A DNA stretch of 64,000 nucleotides from Skermania sp. ID1734 (GTDB lineage Bacteria > Actinomycetota > Actinomycetes > Mycobacteriales > Mycobacteriaceae), in NCBI RefSeq assembly GCF_007489285.1, contig NZ_VLIY01000004.1:186001-250000 (forward strand), given 5' to 3'. A model generated the notes under the pieces. It was not told where the DNA came from. It saw only the letters and a list, made by a program, of their open reading frames with translations, and searched no databases. How positions within the stretch are numbered: position 1 is the stretch's first letter; every line of letters begins with the position of its first letter. Position numbers and translations under genes: made by a program. Of this stretch, positions 16,682-28,273 are shown piece by piece.

Positions 16682-18226
16682 CTAGATAGGCATCAAATGA
16701 TGCTTACGCGGCGCCCGCATCACCTGTTTGTCCTGTAGCAGCCGCAGCGCGTTGCGAATCTGCAGTCGCGTCTGCGCCGGCTCGATGATCGCGTCGATGT
16801 AGCCGCGCTCGGCCGCGATCCACGGCGTGGCGATGTTGGCGTGGTAGAAGTCGATCAGCTGCTGGCGTACCACGTCGGCATTGTCGCCGGCCGCCTCGAT
16901 CTGGCGGCGACCGACAATACTCACCGCGCTTTGCGCACCCATCACGGCGATGCGCGCAGTGGGCCACGCGAAGTTAATATCAGCGCCAAGCTGCTTGCAG
17001 CCCATCACCGCGTACGCGCCGCCGTAGGCCTTGCGCACGATCAACGTGACGATCGGAACAGTGGATTCAACCACCGCGTAGAAGAACCGCGCCCCGCGCC
17101 GGATCACGCCGATCTTCTCTTCCTCCACACCCGGCAGCACGCCCGGCGTGTCGACGACGAAAACCAGCGGGATCTCGAACGCGTCGCAGATCCGGATGAA
17201 CCGGGCCGCCTTGTCCGAGCAACGCGCATCGATGGCACCGCTGAGCACCAGCGGCTGGCTGGCCACGACGCCGACGGTGCGGCCGTCGACGCGCGCGAAA
17301 CCGGTGATCAGGTTCAGCGCGAACTGATCGTTGATTTCGTGAAAGGTGCCGTCGTCGAAGATCCGGAGCAGGATCTCGTGCATGTCGTAGGCGGCGTTGT
17401 CGGAGTCCGGAATGATCGAGTTCAATTCCCGGTCGGTATCGGTGATTTCCGGTTCGAGGCCGGGGTTGACGATCGGCGGGGCTTCCTGACAGCTCGACGG
17501 CAGGAAGGACAGATATTCGCGCACCCAGGCGAAGGCGTCTTCCTCGTTCTTCGCGATGTGCTGAATGTTGCCGTAGTCAGCCTGGTTCCGGGCGCCGCCG
17601 AGTTCCTCGAGGCTCACATCTTCCCCGGTGACGTCGCGGATCACTTCGGGACCAGTGACGAACATGTACGAATCTTCGGTTGCCACAATGGTTTCCGTGC
17701 CAGCCGACGGCGCGTACACCGCGCCGCCCGCACACTTGCCCAGGATCATCGACACCTGCGGCACCACGCCCAGCAACTGCTCGTGCCGACGACTCATCTC
17801 CGCGTACCAGGCCAGCGACGTGACCGCGTCCTGCACCCGGGCGCCGCCGGAGTCGTTGATGCCCACCAACGGGCAGCCGACGCGACCGGCGAAGTCGACG
17901 ATCGCCGCAACCTTGCGGCCGAACATCTCCCCGACCGAGCCGCCGAAAACCGTCTGGTCGTGCGAGAACACCGCGACCGGACGCCCGTCGACCGTGCCGT
18001 GACCAACGACAACGCCGTCGCCGTAGAGCGCCTTCGGGTCGTTCGGCTGCTTCATCAGGGCGCCGATCTCGACGAAGCTGCCCGGGTCGAGCAGCATGTT
18101 GATACGGTCCCGCGCGCTGGGGATGCCCTTCTTCGCCCGCTTGGCAGCTCCTGCCTCGCCGGCCGGCTCCTTCGCCAATTCGAGCTTTTTGTGCAGTTCG
18201 GCCAGCTTGTCTGCAGTGCTAGTCAC
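16682..18226 (-). CDS. accD4: Acyl-CoA carboxylase beta subunit AccD4
   Basis: The 514-residue protein is a biotin-dependent carboxyltransferase beta subunit with both crotonase-like halves; the acyl-CoA loop GGARVQDAV and the oxyanion segments [11 protein letters not shown] and [11 protein letters not shown] are visible. Gene order accD4-pks13-fadD32 is the same as Rv3799c-Rv3801c. With AccA3, AccD5 and AccE it carboxylates the long-chain acyl-CoA that becomes the alpha branch of mycolic acid, the extender used by Pks13. Its GTG start overlaps the pks13 stop by 4 bp (GTGA), so translation is coupled. Confidence 0.96.
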   Translation of the reverse strand: MTSTADKLAELHKKLELAKEPAGEAGAAKRAKKGIPSARDRINMLLDPGSFVEIGALMKQPNDPKALYGDGVVVGHGTVDGRPVAVFSHDQTVFGGSVGEMFGRKVAAIVDFAGRVGCPLVGINDSGGARVQDAVTSLAWYAEMSRRHEQLLGVVPQVSMILGKCAGGAVYAPSAGTETIVATEDSYMFVTGPEVIRDVTGEDVSLEELGGARNQADYGNIQHIAKNEEDAFAWVREYLSFLPSSCQEAPPIVNPGLEPEITDTDRELNSIIPDSDNAAYDMHEILLRIFDDGTFHEINDQFALNLITGFARVDGRTVGVVASQPLVLSGAIDARCSDKAARFIRICDAFEIPLVFVVDTPGVLPGVEEEKIGVIRRGARFFYAVVESTVPIVTLIVRKAYGGAYAVMGCKQLGADINFAWPTARIAVMGAQSAVSIVGRRQIEAAGDNADVVRQQLIDFYHANIATPWIAAERGYIDAIIEPAQTRLQIRNALRLLQDKQVMRAPRKHHLMPI

Positions 18227-21200
18227 TGTGCGTCTCCCGTCGCTTCGCTCGCCGAGATGCCCTCGAGCTTCTTGGTGAGGTCAGCTGCGATCGTGGCGAT
18301 ATAGGGCTCGTCGATCACCTGGATGTGATCGCCACCGACGTGGATCACCTCGAGGTTCGGGATCGCCTCGCCCCAGCCACCATTCGGCGCGCGATGGGCG
18401 AAACGTGGCTCGAGCTCGATGGCGCCCTCGTGGTACCGGTCGGCCAGGTACAGCACAACGTCGCCGTCATAGTGCGTCGGATGCGCGTTGAGCAACGCCT
18501 GGTTGTCGATCCACGACGTGCGCTGGTGCTCGATCACCCCACCGGGGATCTTCGCGCCGCTGAGCCGCACCAGATCCATGATGATCTTGATCTGTTCGTC
18601 CTCTATTGCGGTGGCCAGCTTATCGTAGGGCAGCGGCGCATCGACGCCGTACGTCTTCTTCGCAAACGCCGCGTACCGCTCCCACCGCGCCCGCACCGCT
18701 GCAGGCGAATTGTCTTGCGGCTCCGAGGAAAGCGCCACGTCGATCATGCCGACCACACGCACGTCGGCACCCTGCTCGCGCAACAGCTTTGCGACCGCGA
18801 ACGCGAGCACGCCACCAAGCGACCACCCGTACAAGACATATGGGCCGTCGCCCTGAATCGCCCGCAACGGTTCGAGGTACTGCCGCGCGCGCTCCTCGAT
18901 GGAGCCTTCCGCGCGCTCGACGCCGTACATCGGTACATCGTCGGGCAGCCGCTTGAGCAACGGCTCGTAGGCCATTGTCGAACCACCCGCCGGGTGAAAC
19001 ACGAAAACCGGTGTCTTGGTTGACCCTTCGGGGCGCGCACGCAGCGTTCGGACGAAGCCGTCGATGGCGGCGCCCTCCAAATGCTGCCGCACCGTGTCCG
19101 CCAGCTGCTCGATCGTTTCCGCGTCCAGCACGTCGTCGACGGTGATGTCGCCCTTGGTCCGCTCCGAAAGTCGTTGCGCCAGTTTCTCGGCGACGTCTTC
19201 TTCGAGAATCGGCAAGGTGTTGAAGATGCCCTTCGCCGACTGACCGGTGACCACTGCCCACGTCGCGAACGTAAGTCGCTCGGCGGCGTCCCGCGGGGGA
19301 ACGTCGGAGCCCGCGGCCTCGGCGAGTGCCTGCTGGTCAGCGATGGTCGGGGACGGCTCCGACGCCGCCTCCGCCAGAATCTCCTCGGCTTCCGCCACGA
19401 CCGTGGTGTCTTCGGTGTTCAGCATGGCCTCGACCTGCTCGTCGGCCTTCTGGTCTGCCGACTGTTCAGCTTCGCGCTCGGCCTGTTGCTGGTCGGCCAG
19501 CGCCTGCACCTCCTCGCGGTGCTCGACCGCATAGCGCAGGTACTTGGCCACCTCCACGAGATTCGCATCCCGTACCGCCTGCAGTTGCAGCGACGGAATG
19601 TCGAACTCGTACTCGACGCGGTTCTTGATCCGCACCGCCATCAGTGAGTCCAAGCCAAGCTCGAGCAGCGGGATTTCCATCGGCAGGTCTTCGACGGCAT
19701 AGCCCATGGACTCCGCGACGATCGATGCGAGCCGATCCTCGAGTGACTGCGAGCCTTCCGGATCCCACTTGTCACCGAAAGTGTCGACCACCTCGGGCAG
19801 CGTTTCCGTTGGGCCCGACGAGGGTTCAACCGCGACAACTTCAGCCACGGGTGCGGCAATCGGTTCGCCGGCCGTGACCACCGCTTCATACAGCAGCTGG
19901 AACCCGTTGGCCTCCTTGGCATGCACCTGCACCGACCCGCCGCCGAGGTGCGGCGTGAGCGTCGTCGTCAATGTCCCGGCAGCTGGTACCGCACCGTGCG
20001 AAACCGATGCTCCGACAGCCGCATCAGCCAGAATTTGCCCGGCGGCAGCGACCGCCAAGGCCGACAGGTCGGTCACCGCGCCGGCATCGACCTCCCAGGC
20101 GTGCCGACCGTCGGGCAGCGCCACATGCGAACCCGGCACCTGGCCCGAGCCGCTGGTCGACAGCCGCGCGTTGAGCCACAACCGCTTGCGCTGCAGGCTG
20201 GTTCGCGGAATGTTCGCGTAGTTGCCCGGACCCACAAGGGAATACAGATCGACGTGGTGGCCCGCCGCGTAGAGCTGCGCGAGCGCCGAAATGACCCCGG
20301 CCTCTTCGTCTTCTTTGCGCTTGAGCGTCGGAATCAACTGCGCGTTGTGCAGGCCGGCAGCGAAAGTCGTTGCGGCAACCTGCATGAGCGCCACCGGGTT
20401 CGGCGCAAGCTCCAGGAACGTCGTGTGTCCGGCCTCGACCGCGAGCTTGACCGCGTTGGTGAAGTACACACTGTGCCGCAGGTTCTTCACCCAATAATCC
20501 ACCGTGTGGACCGGCTCGTGCCCGGCGCGGTAGTAGGTCTCCTTGTCGACAGTGGAGAACAGGCCCACCTTCAGCTTCTGCGGCTCGATGCCGGCCAGTT
20601 CGGCGGCAAGCTCGCCGATCAGCGCGTCCATCTGCGACGTGTGCCCGGCGCCCTTGGTCTGCAGCACCCGCGCCATCTTGCCCTCGGATTCGGCCCGCGC
20701 GACGATCGCGTTGACCTGCTCCTCGGGGCCGCCGATCACCGTGTGCGTCGGCGCGGCGTAGACGGCGATCTCGAGGCGCGGGTAGTCGGCGAGCACGCCG
20801 GTGATGTCTTCGGCGCTGTACTCCACCAACGCCATCCGGCGGATGTCGTCGTCGCTGATCATCTGCTCGCCCTCGCCCATCAGGCGCGAGCGCGCACAAA
20901 TCACGCGCACCGCATCCTCGAGCGGCATCCCGCCGGAAACGTACGAAGCGGCGACCTCGCCCTGCGAGTGCCCGACCACAGCGGCGGGTTCGGCGCCGTG
21001 GTGGCGCAGCAGCGCCGTCAAACCGACCTGGATAGTGAAGATTCCGACCTGCGACGTGCCGACGTCATAGTCCTGGCCATCGTCGAGGATCATCTCCGTG
21101 ATCGAGTAACCGGCCTCGTCCTGCACCAGCTCATCGACCTCATCGACCGCCTTGCGGAACACCTCGTTGGCCAGGTACAGCTGCTTGGCCATCTTGCGGT

Positions 21201-23379
21201 GATGGGCGCCGAAACCGGAGAACACCCACACCGGTCCTTGGGCGGCAGGAGAATTCGAGCTGAATACGTTCGGCGCCGGCTTGCTCGTCGAGATTGCGCG
21301 CAGCCCGGTGATCGCCTCCGCACGCGTCTTGGCCAGCACGACTGCCCGTGAGCGACCGTGATTGCGGCGCGACAGTGAGCGCGCGACGTCTTCCAGCGGC
21401 GCGGTGCTGCCCTCTTCGGTTTCGAGCCAGTCAGCGAGTTCGGCCGCGGCGCGGCGCAGGCGCGACGGCATGTACGCGGAGACCGCGATGATCACGGGCA
21501 GCGGTTCGCCGCGTTCGGACTGTTCGGCGGAAGCGGTCGCCGCCTCTTCTGGTCGCTCCGCAGGCTCCGCTCCGGCGCCTTCTGGTCTCTCCGCAGGCTC
21601 CGCTCCGGCGCCTTCTGGTCGCCCCGCAGGCTCCGCTCCCGCATCCTCTGGTCGCTCCGCAGGCTCCGCTCCGGCGCCCTCTGGTCGCTCCGCAGGCTCC
21701 GCTCCGGCCGGCACATACTCCCGAACCACCACATGCGCGTTCGTCCCACCAAACCCGAACCCGGAGACACCGGCAACGGCCTGCCCGCTGTAGCGCGGCC
21801 ACTCGGTCACCTCCGGAATCACCCGCAGCCGAGCCCGTTCGAAGTCGATGTACGGATTGGGACCCGCATAGTTGATCGACGGCGGCAGCTTGTCGTGCTG
21901 CATCGCCAGCACCACCTTGGCCAGCGCCACCGCACCTGCCGCCGACTCCAAGTGACCGAAGTTCGTCTTCGCTGATCCCAGCAGCGCCGGCTTGTCGGCC
22001 GGGCGGCCGCGACCCACCACGCGGCCCAGCGCGTCGGCCTCGATCGGGTCGCCCAGAATGGTGCCCGTGCCGTGCGCCTCGATGTAATCGACGCCCGACG
22101 GCGGAATGCCCGCGTCGCGGTAGGCCCGCCGCAGCACATCGGTCTGCGCGTCCGGGTTCGGCGCCAACAAGCCGTTGGATCGGCCGTCGGAGTTCACCGC
22201 GCTGCCGGCGATGACGGCCAGAATTTGGTCGCAATCACGCTCGGCGTCTTCGAGCCGCTTCAAGACGACGAGGCCGCCGCCCTCCGAACGCACCATGCCG
22301 TCGGCATCCGACGAAAACGCCTTGATGTGCCCGTCCGGCGCCACCGCACCGACGGAGTCGAAACCTAGCGTCACGCTCGGTGCGACCAAAGTATTTGTCC
22401 CACCGGCCAAAGCCAGGTCGGCATCGCCGTTGCGCAGCGCCCGGACCGCCTGGTGCACGGCGACCAGCGCCGACGAGCATGCGGTGTCGACCGCCACCGA
22501 CGGCCCGCGGAAGTCATAGAAGTAAGAGACCCGGTTGGCCACGATCGAGGTGGCCGCGCCGGTCAGCGCATAGGGGGTCTCACCGATCTTGGGGTCGATC
22601 GACGCCAGCAAGCTGAAGTCGTGCGACGAGCTGCCGATAAAGACGCCGACCGGCCCGCCCTTCACCGAGCTGGCCGGAATGCGGGCGTTCTCGAGAGCCT
22701 CCCAGGTCAGCTCGAGCGCCATCCGCTGCTGCGGATCGACCTGCTCGACCTCCACGGGTGACATGGCGAAGAACTCGGCATCGAAACCCTTGACGTACTC
22801 GTCGTCGAGATAACCGCCGCGGGTGTGCGCTTTGGCGACGGCTGCGGCGATGTTGGGATCCGAGGTGAACTCGCTCCAGCGGCCCGGTGGCAGATCACTG
22901 ATGCCGTCGCCACCATTGATAAGAAACTCCCAGGTCCGCTCGGGCGTGTCGCCCGCGCCCGGGAAGCGTGTCGCCAGTCCGATGATCGCGATGTCGTGCG
23001 CGTCGCCAACCTGAGCCGAGGTGTAGTACGCATCGTCGACGGTTTCGGCCGGCAGCTCCGGCTCGCCCTCGATGATCCGCTTGGCCAACGACGCGATGGT
23101 CGGGTGCTGGTAGACGATGGTGGCGGAAAGCATCACGCCGGTGAGGTCTTCGATGTCGCCGCCCAGCGCAATGGCGTCGCGCGAGGCGAGTCCGAACTCC
23201 TCCATCGGGCGGTCATCGGAAATCGATTCGGCGGGCTGACCGGTGGCCTCGGCGACCCAGTTACGCAGCCAGTCCCTGAGCTCGCCGACCGTCATCGAGA
23301 AGTCGGCGCCAGCGTTCTCGGCGGCACTCTCGGGTGCGGCGGTTGAACCCTCGTTGACGATCTCTTCGTTCTCAGCCAT
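18223..23379 (-). CDS. pks13: Mycolic acid condensing polyketide synthase Pks13
   Basis: The 1718-residue protein has the Pks13 order: N-terminal ACP (EFGLAS, Ser66), ketosynthase from about 130 with DTACSSA cysteine, HGTGT and NFGHLE histidines, acyltransferase (GHSQGE), C-terminal ACP (LGLDSL) and thioesterase (GWSLGG). It loads the FadD32-activated meromycolate, condenses it with the carboxylated alpha chain and transfers the product to trehalose. M. tuberculosis Pks13 has 1733 residues. The linker between ketosynthase and acyltransferase carries five near-identical 11-residue units ([11 protein letters not shown] type) made by a 33-bp tandem repeat at 21551-21705. ATG at 23379 is preferred to the adjacent TTG. 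The C-terminus ends in a short ASEATGDAQ tail. Confidence 0.97.
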   Translation of the reverse strand: MAENEEIVNEGSTAAPESAAENAGADFSMTVGELRDWLRNWVAEATGQPAESISDDRPMEEFGLASRDAIALGGDIEDLTGVMLSATIVYQHPTIASLAKRIIEGEPELPAETVDDAYYTSAQVGDAHDIAIIGLATRFPGAGDTPERTWEFLINGGDGISDLPPGRWSEFTSDPNIAAAVAKAHTRGGYLDDEYVKGFDAEFFAMSPVEVEQVDPQQRMALELTWEALENARIPASSVKGGPVGVFIGSSSHDFSLLASIDPKIGETPYALTGAATSIVANRVSYFYDFRGPSVAVDTACSSALVAVHQAVRALRNGDADLALAGGTNTLVAPSVTLGFDSVGAVAPDGHIKAFSSDADGMVRSEGGGLVVLKRLEDAERDCDQILAVIAGSAVNSDGRSNGLLAPNPDAQTDVLRRAYRDAGIPPSGVDYIEAHGTGTILGDPIEADALGRVVGRGRPADKPALLGSAKTNFGHLESAAGAVALAKVVLAMQHDKLPPSINYAGPNPYIDFERARLRVIPEVTEWPRYSGQAVAGVSGFGFGGTNAHVVVREYVPAGAEPAERPEGAGAEPAERPEDAGAEPAGRPEGAGAEPAERPEGAGAEPAERPEEAATASAEQSERGEPLPVIIAVSAYMPSRLRRAAAELADWLETEEGSTAPLEDVARSLSRRNHGRSRAVVLAKTRAEAITGLRAISTSKPAPNVFSSNSPAAQGPVWVFSGFGAHHRKMAKQLYLANEVFRKAVDEVDELVQDEAGYSITEMILDDGQDYDVGTSQVGIFTIQVGLTALLRHHGAEPAAVVGHSQGEVAASYVSGGMPLEDAVRVICARSRLMGEGEQMISDDDIRRMALVEYSAEDITGVLADYPRLEIAVYAAPTHTVIGGPEEQVNAIVARAESEGKMARVLQTKGAGHTSQMDALIGELAAELAGIEPQKLKVGLFSTVDKETYYRAGHEPVHTVDYWVKNLRHSVYFTNAVKLAVEAGHTTFLELAPNPVALMQVAATTFAAGLHNAQLIPTLKRKEDEEAGVISALAQLYAAGHHVDLYSLVGPGNYANIPRTSLQRKRLWLNARLSTSGSGQVPGSHVALPDGRHAWEVDAGAVTDLSALAVAAAGQILADAAVGASVSHGAVPAAGTLTTTLTPHLGGGSVQVHAKEANGFQLLYEAVVTAGEPIAAPVAEVVAVEPSSGPTETLPEVVDTFGDKWDPEGSQSLEDRLASIVAESMGYAVEDLPMEIPLLELGLDSLMAVRIKNRVEYEFDIPSLQLQAVRDANLVEVAKYLRYAVEHREEVQALADQQQAEREAEQSADQKADEQVEAMLNTEDTTVVAEAEEILAEAASEPSPTIADQQALAEAAGSDVPPRDAAERLTFATWAVVTGQSAKGIFNTLPILEEDVAEKLAQRLSERTKGDITVDDVLDAETIEQLADTVRQHLEGAAIDGFVRTLRARPEGSTKTPVFVFHPAGGSTMAYEPLLKRLPDDVPMYGVERAEGSIEERARQYLEPLRAIQGDGPYVLYGWSLGGVLAFAVAKLLREQGADVRVVGMIDVALSSEPQDNSPAAVRARWERYAAFAKKTYGVDAPLPYDKLATAIEDEQIKIIMDLVRLSGAKIPGGVIEHQRTSWIDNQALLNAHPTHYDGDVVLYLADRYHEGAIELEPRFAHRAPNGGWGEAIPNLEVIHVGGDHIQVIDEPYIATIAADLTKKLEGISASEATGDAQ
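21551..21705. repeat. 33-bp tandem repeat, five copies, inside pks13
   Basis: A 23-bp core repeats every 33 bp, starting at 21551, 21584, 21617, 21650 and 21683. Copies 1, 4 and 5 are identical; copies 2 and 3 differ by one or two bases. In frame it encodes [11 protein letters not shown] units in the ketosynthase-acyltransferase linker. The same 23-bp core occurs once in glfT2 at 37726-37748. Confidence 0.95.
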
Positions 23380-23457
23380 CAATTCACCAAGCTACTCGGA
23401 CACCGCGGCCGGTGGTCGGCACGGTTGATCGGACACGCGGTCGTGCGAAAACCAGGC

Positions 23458-25371
23458 TTAACCGTCCTCGCTCGTCACCGCGTCGGGGAATGCCGTCTGG
23501 GTGTAACCGCCGCGCAGCGTGCCCTCGATGTAGGCCGTCTTGCAGGCACGACGGGCGATCTTGCCGCTCGACGTCCGGGGGATCGATCCGGCCGGAACCA
23601 GCAGGACGTCACGGACCATCACGCCGTGCCGCTGCGCGATGGCCGCACGCACGGTGTCGGCAATCGGCTGTGGATCGGCCTTGCCCGCACCCGGACCGCG
23701 CTCAGCGACGACCACCAATTGCTCAGAGGAATCGTCGGGGTCGGCTTTCAAGCCGGAGTGGCTGTTCTCGAACACCTCGGCCGGCAGCTGGTTGGCGGGC
23801 ACCGAGAACGCCGCGATAAAGCCCGGCCGCAGCGCCGAACTCGACTCCTGCGCGGAGAACTCGAGGTCCTGCGGATAGTGGTTGCGCCCGTCGACGATCA
23901 CCAGATCCTTGACCCGGCCGGTGATGTACAGCTCGCCGTCGACATAGACGCCGTAGTCGCCGGTGCGCATCCAGTTCGCGTCCTCGGGGGTGCCGGCGGC
24001 GTGGCTCTCGTCGGCGAGGCGATTGATCAGCTTGTTGTGGAAGGTCGCCGCGGTTTCCTCGGCGCGGCCCCAGTAGCCGATGCCCATGTTGTTGCCGTGC
24101 AGCCAGATTTCGCCGACGCGGCCATCGGGCAGCTCGGTCGCGGATTCCGGGTCGACGATCGCCGCCCACTGGCTGCGCGCCACGTAGCCGCAGGACACCT
24201 GCGCGATGGCGTTCGGCGCACCCTGCTCGACCTTGACCACCTCGCCGGCGTTCAGCTTGTCGCGGTCGACGTAGGTGACCTTTGCCTCGTCCTCGTGCTT
24301 GGTCGCCGAAACGAACAGCGTCGCCTCGGCCATGCCGTAACACGGTTTGATCGCGGTCTTCGGCAGGCCGTACGGCGCGAAGGCGTCGTTGAACTTCTTC
24401 ATCGACGACGTGGTCACCGGCTCGCTGCCGTTGATCAGGCCGATCACATTGCTGAGGTCGAGAGTCTCGCCCTGCTTCGGCAGCCCGCGCGCGGCCGCGT
24501 GCTCGAACGCGAAGTTCGGCGCGGCCGCGAAGGTGCCGGCGCCGTCGGACACCGCGGCGAGTTCCTTGATCCAGCGGCTCGGGCGTCGCACGAATGCACT
24601 CGGCGACATGATGGTGATGTACTTGCCGCCCAGCGCCGGCATGATCACGGTCAGCAGACCCATGTCGTGAAACAGCGGCAGCCAGGTGACGCCGCGGGAA
24701 TTCTCGTTCAGGCCGATCGCGTCGACAATTTGCAGGACGTTGGTGCCGACGGCCCGGTGGGTGATCTCAACGCCCGCGGGAACGCGCGTCGAACCGGAGG
24801 TGTACTGCAGATAGGCGATGTCGTCGATGCTCAGTTCCGGGCGGACCCAGCTTTCCCCCATGCTGTCCGGAATGGCGTCGACGGCGATGATCCGGGGCCG
24901 CTGCTGAGCCGGCAGTTGGCGGAAGAACTGGCGCACCCCGGCCGCCGAGGAGGTGGCGGTCAGGATTGCCGACGGCTCGCAGTCGCCGAGCACCGCGTGC
25001 AGGCGATCGGTGTGGCCGGGCTCGTCCGGGTCGAACAGCGGAACGGCGATGGTGCCCGCGAAGATCGCGGCGAAGAAGGAGATGACATAGTCCAGGCCCT
25101 GCGGGGCAAGCACCGCGACCCGGTCGCCCGGCTTGGTTACCTGCTGCAGGCGGGCCGCGACGGCGCGCAACCGGTTACCGAACTCTTTCCAGGTCAGTTC
25201 GTGCGCTTCACCGTCGCGTTCGCGCGAGTAGTCGATGTAACGGTAGGCGAGGTCGTTCGCATCGTCGGCGTCTTTGCGGGTGTGCTTCTCGACGTGATCC
25301 ACCAGGGTCGCACCTTCCGGGATGAAGATGTTTCCCTCGCTGTCGAGGTAATCGTCGAAAGTCTCGTCCAT
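23458..25371 (-). CDS. fadD32: Long-chain fatty-acyl-AMP ligase FadD32
   Basis: The 637-residue protein has exactly the length of M. tuberculosis FadD32 and the adenylate-forming motifs [11 protein letters not shown] (about 180), YGMAEATL and TGDYG, with the C-terminal catalytic Lys in [12 protein letters not shown]. The family forms acyl-AMP from meromycolic acid and loads it on the N-terminal ACP of Pks13. ATG at 25371 has GGAGAAGGA directly before it, an unusually strong ribosome binding site. It lies 78 nt upstream of pks13. The 255 nt upstream, to the oxidoreductase gene, should hold the operon promoter; no exact repeat was seen there. Confidence 0.97.
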   Translation of the reverse strand: MDETFDDYLDSEGNIFIPEGATLVDHVEKHTRKDADDANDLAYRYIDYSRERDGEAHELTWKEFGNRLRAVAARLQQVTKPGDRVAVLAPQGLDYVISFFAAIFAGTIAVPLFDPDEPGHTDRLHAVLGDCEPSAILTATSSAAGVRQFFRQLPAQQRPRIIAVDAIPDSMGESWVRPELSIDDIAYLQYTSGSTRVPAGVEITHRAVGTNVLQIVDAIGLNENSRGVTWLPLFHDMGLLTVIMPALGGKYITIMSPSAFVRRPSRWIKELAAVSDGAGTFAAAPNFAFEHAAARGLPKQGETLDLSNVIGLINGSEPVTTSSMKKFNDAFAPYGLPKTAIKPCYGMAEATLFVSATKHEDEAKVTYVDRDKLNAGEVVKVEQGAPNAIAQVSCGYVARSQWAAIVDPESATELPDGRVGEIWLHGNNMGIGYWGRAEETAATFHNKLINRLADESHAAGTPEDANWMRTGDYGVYVDGELYITGRVKDLVIVDGRNHYPQDLEFSAQESSSALRPGFIAAFSVPANQLPAEVFENSHSGLKADPDDSSEQLVVVAERGPGAGKADPQPIADTVRAAIAQRHGVMVRDVLLVPAGSIPRTSSGKIARRACKTAYIEGTLRGGYTQTAFPDAVTSEDG

Positions 25372-25626
25372 TCCTTCTCCTCGCCAAGTCGCACGCGCGG
25401 TCATCGAGACGACCTTCGCGCGCCGACCTGCTTCGCCTCCCACCGATCACCGTCGATTACCCGGCGACCCGTCATGGAAGACGTTCGCCAGGCTCTTCGG
25501 TGCCAGCCCACCAAGTACCAGTTCCGCAAGTACCGGTCCTGCAAATCTATTGGCAACTACGCTCAGCGTTCGCGGTATCGCCGACATGTCTGCAAACCAG
25601 GAATATGTTACAGAGCGCCAGCGGTC

Positions 25627-26610
25627 TTACTCACCCCGCAGCAGGGGAATGATCGGCGCGAATGCGTCCATCTGGGTGGGGAAAACACCCACACACGACA
25701 TTCCCGTGACCTTTCGCACGCGGCGAATCTGGTCGGCGATCTCTTCGAAACTCCCGAATGCTACGTACGGCGAATCCAGGATTTCCGCCACCGTCAGCGG
25801 CCGATCCACCTCCAATTGCGGGTGCAGACCGCGTTCGATGGCGTTGACGGCCATCTCGGCGGTGTGCTGCCGGTCGTCGGTGACGACGATCGCCGTGATG
25901 GTGTAGCTGAGTTCGATCTCACCGAAGCGCTCGCCCGCCGCCTCGCGGATCACCGCGATCTTCTCGAGGGTCTTGTCCATCGTGATGTCGGAGAGCAACC
26001 CCTTGCCGTCCTTCGTGGTCCTTGGGACCACCGAGATGGTGTCGGCGTGCTTTGCCGCCAGCCGCAACATCTTCGGGCCCCCTCCGCCGACGATGAGCGG
26101 CGGCCGCGGACCTTGGCGCGGCCGTGGGTAGCCCTTGATCCCGTGCACCTGGTAGTGCTTGCCGTCGAAGGTGCACTCCTGCCCACGCAGCAGCACATCG
26201 AGGATGGTCAGCGCCTCGTCGAGTTTCTCGATCCGCACGCCCGGGGTGTCGAACGGGATGCCTGCGCGGTCGAACTCGTCCTTGACCGAACCGGCGCCGA
26301 TGCCCAGCTCGAGCCGGCCGCGGGACAGCACGTCGATGGTGGCCGCATCTTTGGCCAACACGACGGGATGGCGAAAGCCATTGGCCAGCACCGAGGTACC
26401 GATTCGGATTCTTTCGGTTGCGACGGCCAGCGCACCGAGCGCGGCGATCGGCGCAACCTGGTTGCCGAAGCGATCCGGGATCGTGAAGCAGTCGAAGCCG
26501 TACGCCTCGGCCTGCTGGGCCAGTTGCACGAACTTGCGAGCGCCGCCTTCAGACGGTCCGCCCTCGCCACCCGCAGCGAAGCGAAACTTGCGCGGTTCGG
26601 TGCCAGTCAT
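25627..26610 (-). CDS. LLM-class F420-dependent-type oxidoreductase
   Basis: The 327-residue protein has the luciferase-like TIM-barrel pattern: AYGFDCFTIPDRFGNQ near the start, RIRIGTSVLANGFRHPVVLAKDAATIDVLS, and GRLELGIGAGSVKDEF. Such proteins in mycobacteria use cofactor F420 to reduce or oxidise small substrates; the substrate is unknown. It lies between fadD32 and the cutinase, which are neighbours in M. tuberculosis (Rv3801c-Rv3802c), so it is an insertion relative to that layout. A 21-bp-arm hairpin at 26664-26707 separates it from the cutinase gene. Confidence 0.88.
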   Translation of the reverse strand: MTGTEPRKFRFAAGGEGGPSEGGARKFVQLAQQAEAYGFDCFTIPDRFGNQVAPIAALGALAVATERIRIGTSVLANGFRHPVVLAKDAATIDVLSRGRLELGIGAGSVKDEFDRAGIPFDTPGVRIEKLDEALTILDVLLRGQECTFDGKHYQVHGIKGYPRPRQGPRPPLIVGGGGPKMLRLAAKHADTISVVPRTTKDGKGLLSDITMDKTLEKIAVIREAAGERFGEIELSYTITAIVVTDDRQHTAEMAVNAIERGLHPQLEVDRPLTVAEILDSPYVAFGSFEEIADQIRRVRKVTGMSCVGVFPTQMDAFAPIIPLLRGE

Positions 26611-26663
26611 CGAGCGCCTTCCTAGACGAGTTCTTCACGTGGCCGTCCGAACCCCCTGTGCGC

Positions 26664-26707
26664 CTGTGCGTGATTTTTCACCGCGGGCGGTGAAAAATCA
26701 CGCACAG
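26664..26707. terminator. Long perfect hairpin, likely terminator of the cutinase gene
   Basis: Arms 26664-26684 and 26687-26707 are perfect 21-bp reverse complements around a GG centre, with a five-base T/A tract inside each arm. It lies 45 bp past the stop of the cutinase gene and 54 bp before the oxidoreductase start, both on the minus strand. A terminator is the simplest reading; the symmetry would also suit a protein binding site or an interspersed repeat. Confidence 0.75.
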
Positions 26708-26752
26708 AGGGGGGCGCGCGGGGGCGGGATTGCCACGCGCACTCTATCGGGC

Positions 26753-27727
26753 TCAGCTGTGCGCTGGATGCGGGGCGGCGCTGATGAGCTGTGCGGCCCA
26801 GTGTGCCGTCCACTGCGTTGCGGTGGTCCCGCTTTGATCCACGACGAAGCTGTTGTACTGCGCGTGCACCGGATTGCCGGCCGACGCGACCAGCTTGGCC
26901 AGGCTGCCCGGGATGTTAAGCGGGTTCAGCGCGTCTTGCGGTGCCGCGCAGATCATGTCGCCAGGAGCGCAGATGTTGTAGACCTTGCTGGCCAGGTCAC
27001 CGAATCCGCCCGGGCGTGGACCGGTCATGGTGATGCCGAGCAAGCTCAGGCCCTTCAGCGCGACCTCGGCACCGACACCCGGCGGCGAGGGGCCCACCGC
27101 GTTGCCTTGACCCGGCTCCCGGCGTCCATCGGCGATCAACGTCACACCGAGCACCTCGTCTGCGGGCACCGGACCGTTGCCCTGGCCGATCTGCGCGGCG
27201 ATGTCGCCGGCGATCACCGCACCCTGAGAAAAGCCCACGATGACGTAGGTGGACAGCGGGCAGTCGTGGTGCATGCGGGTCAACTCGGCGGTGGCCCGGT
27301 CGGTGCCTTGCTTGCGGCTGACGTTGTAGGATTGCTGCCCGTCGGGCGGGAAGGCGACCGGGTTGGAGAACTGCGCGACGTACGGAACCGTGTACACGTC
27401 GACGCGCTGCGGCGGGAACTGCTGCTGCAGTGGTCGGGTGACGTTGAGCAGCAACGCGTTGGGATTGGCCGTCGGGTTGTGCGGGTCATCCGTCGGGCTG
27501 GATTCCCAGGTGCCCGGGATGGCCAGCAGTTCGACGTCCGGGCAGCTGGCCGGCTGCGTTGCCGGCGGTTTCGGCGGCGGCACCGGTATCGGGCTCGGTA
27601 CTCGCCCGCTGATCAGATAAATGATCAGCAGAATGACCGCGACGATGACGACGATCGCAAGTAGCAGCAACAACACCACGTTGCGCAGCGTTCGACGGGA
27701 CCGGCGTCCCGGGCGGCGAACCATCAT
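26753..27727 (-). CDS. culp6: Cutinase-like phospholipase/thioesterase, Rv3802c (Culp6) type
   Basis: The 324-residue protein has an Arg-rich start, one membrane anchor (about 17-41), a Pro-rich linker and an extracytoplasmic cutinase-fold alpha/beta hydrolase with nucleophile GFSQGA (Ser near 168), Asp in CAPGDMIC and His near the end. Two cysteines of CPDVELLAIPGT and HHDCP match the cutinase disulfide. Rv3802c is essential in M. tuberculosis and acts as a phospholipase A and thioesterase in mycolate homeostasis; it lies beside fadD32 and fbp genes as here. The start is one of GTG 27730, ATG 27727 or ATG 27724. It follows the DUF732 gene within a few bases. Confidence 0.93.
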   Translation of the reverse strand: MMVRRPGRRSRRTLRNVVLLLLLAIVVIVAVILLIIYLISGRVPSPIPVPPPKPPATQPASCPDVELLAIPGTWESSPTDDPHNPTANPNALLLNVTRPLQQQFPPQRVDVYTVPYVAQFSNPVAFPPDGQQSYNVSRKQGTDRATAELTRMHHDCPLSTYVIVGFSQGAVIAGDIAAQIGQGNGPVPADEVLGVTLIADGRREPGQGNAVGPSPPGVGAEVALKGLSLLGITMTGPRPGGFGDLASKVYNICAPGDMICAAPQDALNPLNIPGSLAKLVASAGNPVHAQYNSFVVDQSGTTATQWTAHWAAQLISAAPHPAHS

Positions 27728-27733
27728 CACGGC

Positions 27734-28273
27734 CTACTTGCAGTAGTGCTTTCGCGCAGTGTCGATGTACACCTGCGCGGCATCCTGCGGGTTCATCTGC
27801 GAACCGGTGAGATTGGCCTCGACGCCGGCCATGGCCGTGACGTTCACGTTGATCTGCTGCTGCGGGCTATTGGCCTGGCTCGCCGCGCAGATGTAGTTGG
27901 CGATGTCGATGGCGGACTGACCATTGCCGGAGACGTCCACGCCGGCCTTCTTGAGCGCCTCGAGGAATTCTTTGTCCCGCGAGGTACGGGCCGGAACCTC
28001 CGTCGGCCCAGGGAAGCCGCTCGGCACCGCTTGCGGCGTCTCCGGCGGCGCGGTCGCGGCGGCCCCGGGACTCGTGGGCGCCGGTGCCGAGTTCTGACCG
28101 CCGTTCGGCGCACCCGACGACGGATTAGCCGATGCGGTCACCGACGTCGCCCCCGCTGAGGAAGGCGTGCTCGACGCGGTGGAGTCGTTTCCCCCGCACG
28201 CCGCAAGCAGTCCGCTGGCGGCAGCGATGAGAGTCGCCGCACAGATCGGTCGGGCCAGGGCATTTCGGGTCAT
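27734..28273 (-). CDS. DUF732 lipoprotein
   Basis: The 179-residue protein has a signal peptide ending in the lipobox LLAAC (Cys26), a long Ser/Thr/Pro/Ala-rich linker to about residue 95, and a C-terminal DUF732 helical domain with two cysteines (NYICAAS and HYCK) that probably pair. DUF732 is restricted to mycolate-containing actinobacteria and has no known activity. It directly precedes the cutinase gene with a gap of a few bases, so the two are likely co-transcribed and co-exported. Confidence 0.85.
   Translation of the reverse strand: MTRNALARPICAATLIAAASGLLAACGGNDSTASSTPSSAGATSVTASANPSSGAPNGGQNSAPAPTSPGAAATAPPETPQAVPSGFPGPTEVPARTSRDKEFLEALKKAGVDVSGNGQSAIDIANYICAASQANSPQQQINVNVTAMAGVEANLTGSQMNPQDAAQVYIDTARKHYCK

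Noticed and set aside
18223-18260. Short GC-rich repeat-like end of pks13 (CGTCGCTTCGCTCGCC)
   Set aside because: Resembles common mycobacterial GC-rich words, but I found no exact second copy in the window, so it is not listed as a repeat.
19921-21351. Long plus-strand frame opposite pks13
   Set aside because: Antisense artefact of G/C third positions; composition is biased and no motif is visible.
21551-21705. Possible CRISPR array because of regular 33-bp spacing
   Set aside because: There are no unique spacers; the whole unit repeats and stays in frame with Pks13, so it is a coding minisatellite.
23425-26625. Very long plus-strand open frame (over 1000 codons) opposite fadD32 and the oxidoreductase
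   Set aside because: It is a shadow of high-GC coding on the other strand: Arg/His/Gly/Val-rich, no domain, no start signal, and it spans two real genes and the gap between them.
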